DNA of 30,998 bases from Sphaerochaeta sp. (GTDB lineage Bacteria > Spirochaetota > Spirochaetia > Sphaerochaetales > Sphaerochaetaceae), in assembly GCA_023228445.1 (NCBI GenBank), contig JALOBD010000006.1:1-30998 (forward strand), given 5' to 3'. Of this stretch, positions 28,025-30,998 are shown piece after piece. Both the position numbers and the translations under genes were made by a program. A model generated the notes under the pieces. The model did not search any database. It was not told the origin of the DNA and saw only the letters and a program-made list of their open reading frames with translations. Position 1 is the first letter of the stretch. Every line of letters starts with the position of its first letter.

Positions 28025-29038
28025 TCAACCGACCAGGCCCATCTGGACCAGTTTCTCGGCAATCTGGACGGTGTTCAGTGCTGCCCCCTTGAGCAGGTTG
28101 TCGCTGACCACCCACATGTTGATGCCGCTCTTGACGCTGAAATCACGGCGGATACGCCCTACATAGACACCCCCCTTGCCCTCGCAATCGATGGCGAGCG
28201 GGTACTCGCTCTTGCCGACATCATCGGTGATGACGATACCGGGGGTGGACTCAAGGACGTGGTAGACCTCCTCAAGCTCGAAGGAGCGCTCGAATTCAAC
28301 GTTGATGGACTCGCTGTGACCCCGGTATACCGGTACACGCACCGCGGTAGGGCTGACGGGAATATCGACAGCGAGGATCTTGTGCGTCTCATCGACCATC
28401 TTCCACTCCTCCTTGGTATAGCCGTTCTCCAAGAAGACATCAATCTGTGGGATGGCGTTGAAGGCGATCTGGTGGGGGTATACCCGAACAGACACCTCTT
28501 CATTGGCCATGATCGCAGCTGTCTGCTCCTTCAGCTCGCTGATGCCCGCCACTCCGCTGCCGCTGACCGCCTGGTAGGTGGAGACCACCACCCGGGTGAT
28601 ACCGAAGGTGTCCAACAGCGGCTTGAGCGCAACAACCATCTGAATGGTCGAGCAGTTGGGGTTGGCGATGATGCCATTGTGGGTGCGCAGGGCTTCGGGG
28701 TTCACCTCAGGAACGACCAGGGGCACCCCCTCGTCCATACGCCATTGGCTGGAGTTGTCGACGACCACCGCCCCTTCGGCGACGGCGATGGGGGCAAGGT
28801 GTTTGCTCGCTGCGGCCCCGGCGCTGAAGAGGGCGATGTCGATGTCCTCAAACTTGCCCTCCTTCGCTTCCTGGACGGCCCATGCCGAGCCCCGGAACTC
28901 CACCAACTCGCCGACGTTCTGTGCAACATCGAGGGGTTTGAAGTATTCGACAGGAATCGAAGACTTCTCCAACATCTTCACCATTTGACTTCCGACAGCT
29001 CCTAGGGCCCCGACTACTGCAATTCGATACGATTTCAT
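28025..29038 (-). CDS. asd: Aspartate-semialdehyde dehydrogenase
   Basis: The 337-residue enzyme interconverts aspartyl-4-phosphate with aspartate 4-semialdehyde plus phosphate and NADP(+). Sequence evidence: N-terminal Rossmann motif VVGALGAVGSQMV (8-20), DNSSQWRMDEGVPLVVPEVNPE (94-115), catalytic Cys129 in ANPNCSTIQM, the AVSGSG loop (157-162) and the acid/base His241 in VPVYRGHSES. It is a clear Gram-positive/archaeal-style ASADH. The ATG at 29038 begins the conserved part; CGAGG lies 11 bases upstream. Its place first after the TRAP permease and 11 bases before the DAO-type gene is unusual, because asd is normally with lysC or dapA. It may supply dapA or work in the opposite direction on aldehyde released by the flavoenzyme complex. 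Confidence 0.9.
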   Translation of the reverse strand: MKSYRIAVVGALGAVGSQMVKMLEKSSIPVEYFKPLDVAQNVGELVEFRGSAWAVQEAKEGKFEDIDIALFSAGAAASKHLAPIAVAEGAVVVDNSSQWRMDEGVPLVVPEVNPEALRTHNGIIANPNCSTIQMVVALKPLLDTFGITRVVVSTYQAVSGSGVAGISELKEQTAAIMANEEVSVRVYPHQIAFNAIPQIDVFLENGYTKEEWKMVDETHKILAVDIPVSPTAVRVPVYRGHSESINVEFERSFELEEVYHVLESTPGIVITDDVGKSEYPLAIDCEGKGGVYVGRIRRDFSVKSGINMWVVSDNLLKGAALNTVQIAEKLVQMGLVG

Positions 29039-29076
29039 ATGGGACAAACCTCGCTTCACTGAATTATCCACCACAA

Positions 29077-29111
29077 GGCGGCCTCTCTTCCACAGGGAAG
29101 GGACAGCCGCC
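29077..29111. other. Hairpin between TRAP permease gene and asd
   Basis: GGCGGC (29077-29082) pairs with GCCGCC (29106-29111), enclosing a smaller CTTCC/GGAAG stem. No T-tract follows on the minus strand. It could trim or attenuate readthrough from the transporter gene into asd. Confidence 0.4.
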
Positions 29112-29127
29112 GATGGAAAGAGACACC

Positions 29128-30998
29128 CTACGCCGTGGCCGCGGCCTTCGTCCGACTCTTTTTGAAGAAGAGGAGGGCAACGACTACCAAGGAGGCGATC
29201 AGGGCGATCTGTAGAATCATATTGCCCATGATCGTCCTGTTACACGCAATGAGGACACCGGCTGCGGTGGCCACGCCCAAGAGCACCCGCTCCCACATCT
29301 GAAGGCTCCTGTTCCAGTAGCCGGACATTGCAGAGGAGAGCAAGAGCGTGGCATAGAAGACCAGAATCGAGAGGGTGATGACCTCGAGGAAGGTGCCGTT
29401 GAACAGGAAGGCCGGGTTGTAGATGAAGATGTACGGGATCACGAAGCCCACCAAGGCAAGGCTCAACGCCTCCCAGCCGGTCTTGAGGGGGTCGCTGCCG
29501 GCGATCGCTGCGCCACAGTAGGCGGCGATCGAAACCGGCGGCGTCACCTCGGCAAGGATGGCGAAGTAGAAGACAAAGAGGTGGGCGGTCAAGACATCGA
29601 CCCCCATCGCCTGGAGGGCCGGTCCCCCGATGGTGATGGCGACGATATAGGCAGGGGTACAGGGCATGCCCATCCCCATCAAGATTGAGGTGATCATCAC
29701 CAAAAGCAGTGCGGGGAAGAGGAAGCCGCCGGACCACGACTGGATGCTCGATGCGATGCCGAGCGCAAGGCCGGTGTAGGTGACCGTCGAGATGACCATT
29801 CCCGCCCCGGCACACGACATGGCCAGCATGATGAGGTTCTGTCCGGAGAGCTCGAAGGTCTCGAAGAGCTTCTTCAACCCCATGCGTGTCTTTCTCTTCA
29901 CAAACGTCAGCAGGAACGTCGCGACGATGCCCCACACGGCGCCGATGAAGGGGGAGAACCCAACCACGAGGAAGACGACGAGCACGACCAGTGGCAGCAA
30001 CAGGTAGGAGTCCTTCAGAATCTGCTTGACGGGAATGACCTCTTCATCCAGCATGCTCTTCAGGCCCTCCTTCCTGGCGATGTAGTGCACCCGAAGGAGG
30101 ATGGAGAGGTAGTAGAAGATCGCGCCGAGCACCGCAGCCTTGATGATGTGCACGTAGGCGATGCCGGTGATCTCGCTCATGACGAACGCCCCGGCCCCCA
30201 TGATCGGCGGCATGATGAGGCCGCCGGTGGAGGCAGACGCCTCGACGGCTCCGGCGAACTGCTTGCGGTAGCCCATCCGCTTCATCAGCGGAATGGAGAA
30301 GACGCCGGTGGCGTAGACGTTGGCCGCTGCCACCCCACTGATCGAGCCGAAGAGGCCACTGGAGATGACGGCGATCTTGGCAGGGCCGCCGACAGACTTA
30401 CCGGCAACGGCGACCGCGAGGTTGGTGAAGTACTCGCCCGTCTGGGTGTTCTGCAGGAAGGCGCCGAAAATGACGAAGATGGATACGAAGGTCGCTGTCA
30501 CCCCGATGATGGAGCCGTAGATACCTTCGTTGGTGATCAGGTAGTTGATCTCGACGATGCGCTGCAACGGCATCGCTCTGGCCCAGAAGATTCCGGGCAA
30601 GTACGGAGCTGCGAAGAGGTAGACGAAGAACGCCACGATGAGAATTGCGAGGGCGGGAACGACTGCACGCCTCACCCCTTCGATGATGAGGATGATGTTG
30701 ATCACTCCCAACACGACCTGGATGGTGGTCAACGGATCGATCGTCTGATACCGGAGATTCAGTTGGTTATTGAAGATCATCAGATAGATGGGAGGGATCA
30801 CCGCCAGGATGGCGAGGATCCAGTCCAGGAGAGAGGGGCGGTCCATGGGACTCTTCTCCTTTCTGGCCGGGTAGAGCAAAAAGGCCATCGGAAGGAGGAC
30901 CATCAAGTGGACGCCACGTTGAATTCTTGGTTGGAAAATCCCAAAAATTGCCGTGTAAAAATGGAACAGGGCCACTGCGGCCAAACTAATGCTGACCA
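29128..30998 (-). CDS. TRAP transporter fused permease (TAXI type, 4TM/12TM), 5' end cut
   Basis: The frame is open from the right window edge to its stop at 29128, more than 620 residues, so the true start is outside. It has about sixteen hydrophobic segments. The first four (roughly residues 1-130) correspond to the small DctQ-like part. The larger DctM-like part follows with GAVEASASTGGLIMPPIMGAGAFVM, GMGMPCTPAYIVAITIGGPALQ and EVTPPVSIAAYCGAAIAGSDP, motifs of the large subunit. Fused 4TM/12TM permeases belong to the TAXI branch, which uses a separate periplasmic binding protein. That gene is expected just beyond the edge. Known TAXI substrates include carboxylates and amino acids such as glutamate or 2-oxoglutarate. 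It likely imports the compound used by the asd-flavoenzyme genes downstream. Confidence 0.88.
   Translation of the reverse strand, partial: VSISLAAVALFHFYTAIFGIFQPRIQRGVHLMVLLPMAFLLYPARKEKSPMDRPSLLDWILAILAVIPPIYLMIFNNQLNLRYQTIDPLTTIQVVLGVINIILIIEGVRRAVVPALAILIVAFFVYLFAAPYLPGIFWARAMPLQRIVEINYLITNEGIYGSIIGVTATFVSIFVIFGAFLQNTQTGEYFTNLAVAVAGKSVGGPAKIAVISSGLFGSISGVAAANVYATGVFSIPLMKRMGYRKQFAGAVEASASTGGLIMPPIMGAGAFVMSEITGIAYVHIIKAAVLGAIFYYLSILLRVHYIARKEGLKSMLDEEVIPVKQILKDSYLLLPLVVLVVFLVVGFSPFIGAVWGIVATFLLTFVKRKTRMGLKKLFETFELSGQNLIMLAMSCAGAGMVISTVTYTGLALGIASSIQSWSGGFLFPALLLVMITSILMGMGMPCTPAYIVAITIGGPALQAMGVDVLTAHLFVFYFAILAEVTPPVSIAAYCGAAIAGSDPLKTGWEALSLALVGFVIPYIFIYNPAFLFNGTFLEVITLSILVFYATLLLSSAMSGYWNRSLQMWERVLLGVATAAGVLIACNRTIMGNMILQIALIASLVVVALLFFKKSRTKAAATA

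Noticed and set aside
26958..28166. 402-codon plus-strand open frame across the DAO-type gene, and 28013-29005 across asd
   Set aside because: Both are mirror frames of well-supported minus-strand genes, with no ribosome-binding sites and compositions typical of antisense translation (many His, Asp, Arg).
30984..30998. TTG at 30984 as the start of the TRAP permease
   Set aside because: The frame is open to the window edge and the family has additional N-terminal residues before the first helix, so the gene is treated as truncated by the window.

Overview
The window looks like a chromosomal segment of a GC-rich, probably anaerobic or fermentative bacterium. A spirochaete of the Sphaerochaeta type is my best guess. 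The grounds are indirect: a sugar-binding protein whose signal peptide ends in FAAGTKEA with no clean lipobox, ABC and TRAP/TAXI importers, an iron-sulfur flavoenzyme set, and small predicted outer-membrane proteins next to a lipoprotein. No rRNA, tRNA or CRISPR array is visible.

Layout. 1-0.6 kb: the end of a transposase gene, then a degraded coding scrap. 0.6-2.2 kb: dps and rtcB, both on the minus strand. 2.4-4.9 kb: a translationally coupled plus-strand pair, a soluble double P-II-like protein and a DUF1538 membrane protein that carries a third P-II-like module at its C-terminus. 4.9-7.7 kb: a minus-strand cell-envelope operon (a PLD-type lipoprotein and two small exported proteins), followed by a kdgF-like cupin with its own promoter. 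8.1-16.7 kb: a plus-strand polyol/sugar-alcohol catabolic operon made of a LacI-type regulator, an ABC binding protein, two permeases, an FGGY kinase, a zinc dehydrogenase and two short-chain dehydrogenases. Two perfect palindromes 100 bp apart precede it. 16.8-17.75 kb: a YhcH-RidA pair with a clear promoter and terminator. 18-20.6 kb: an Asp/Glu racemase, a PH-domain protein and a dicarboxylate/amino-acid symporter.

20.8-31 kb is the most unusual part and centres on aspartate semialdehyde and dipicolinate chemistry. An FCD-domain regulator is followed on the minus strand by a short DapB paralogue with an altered catalytic motif. Divergent from it run dapA and a DapB fused to two aspartokinase-type ACT domains. 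Convergent with these, overlapping by 4 bp, is a minus-strand run that starts with a TRAP/TAXI fused permease (cut by the window edge) and continues with asd, a DAO-type flavoenzyme, a BFD-like [2Fe-2S] protein, an HcnA-like [2Fe-2S] protein, an HcnB-like flavoprotein and a two-cluster [4Fe-4S] ferredoxin. The genes at 24.6-28.0 kb are tightly packed or overlapping, so they probably make one amine- or imino-acid-oxidising complex.

The strongest candidates for something not yet described are: (i) the DapB-ACT fusion with a second, His-variant DapB and shared ACTCA/TGAGT promoter elements; (ii) the co-transcription of asd with a split HcnABC-like dehydrogenase and a TRAP importer; and (iii) the DUF1538/P-II module. 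All functional statements rest on reading motifs by eye. No database search was possible.
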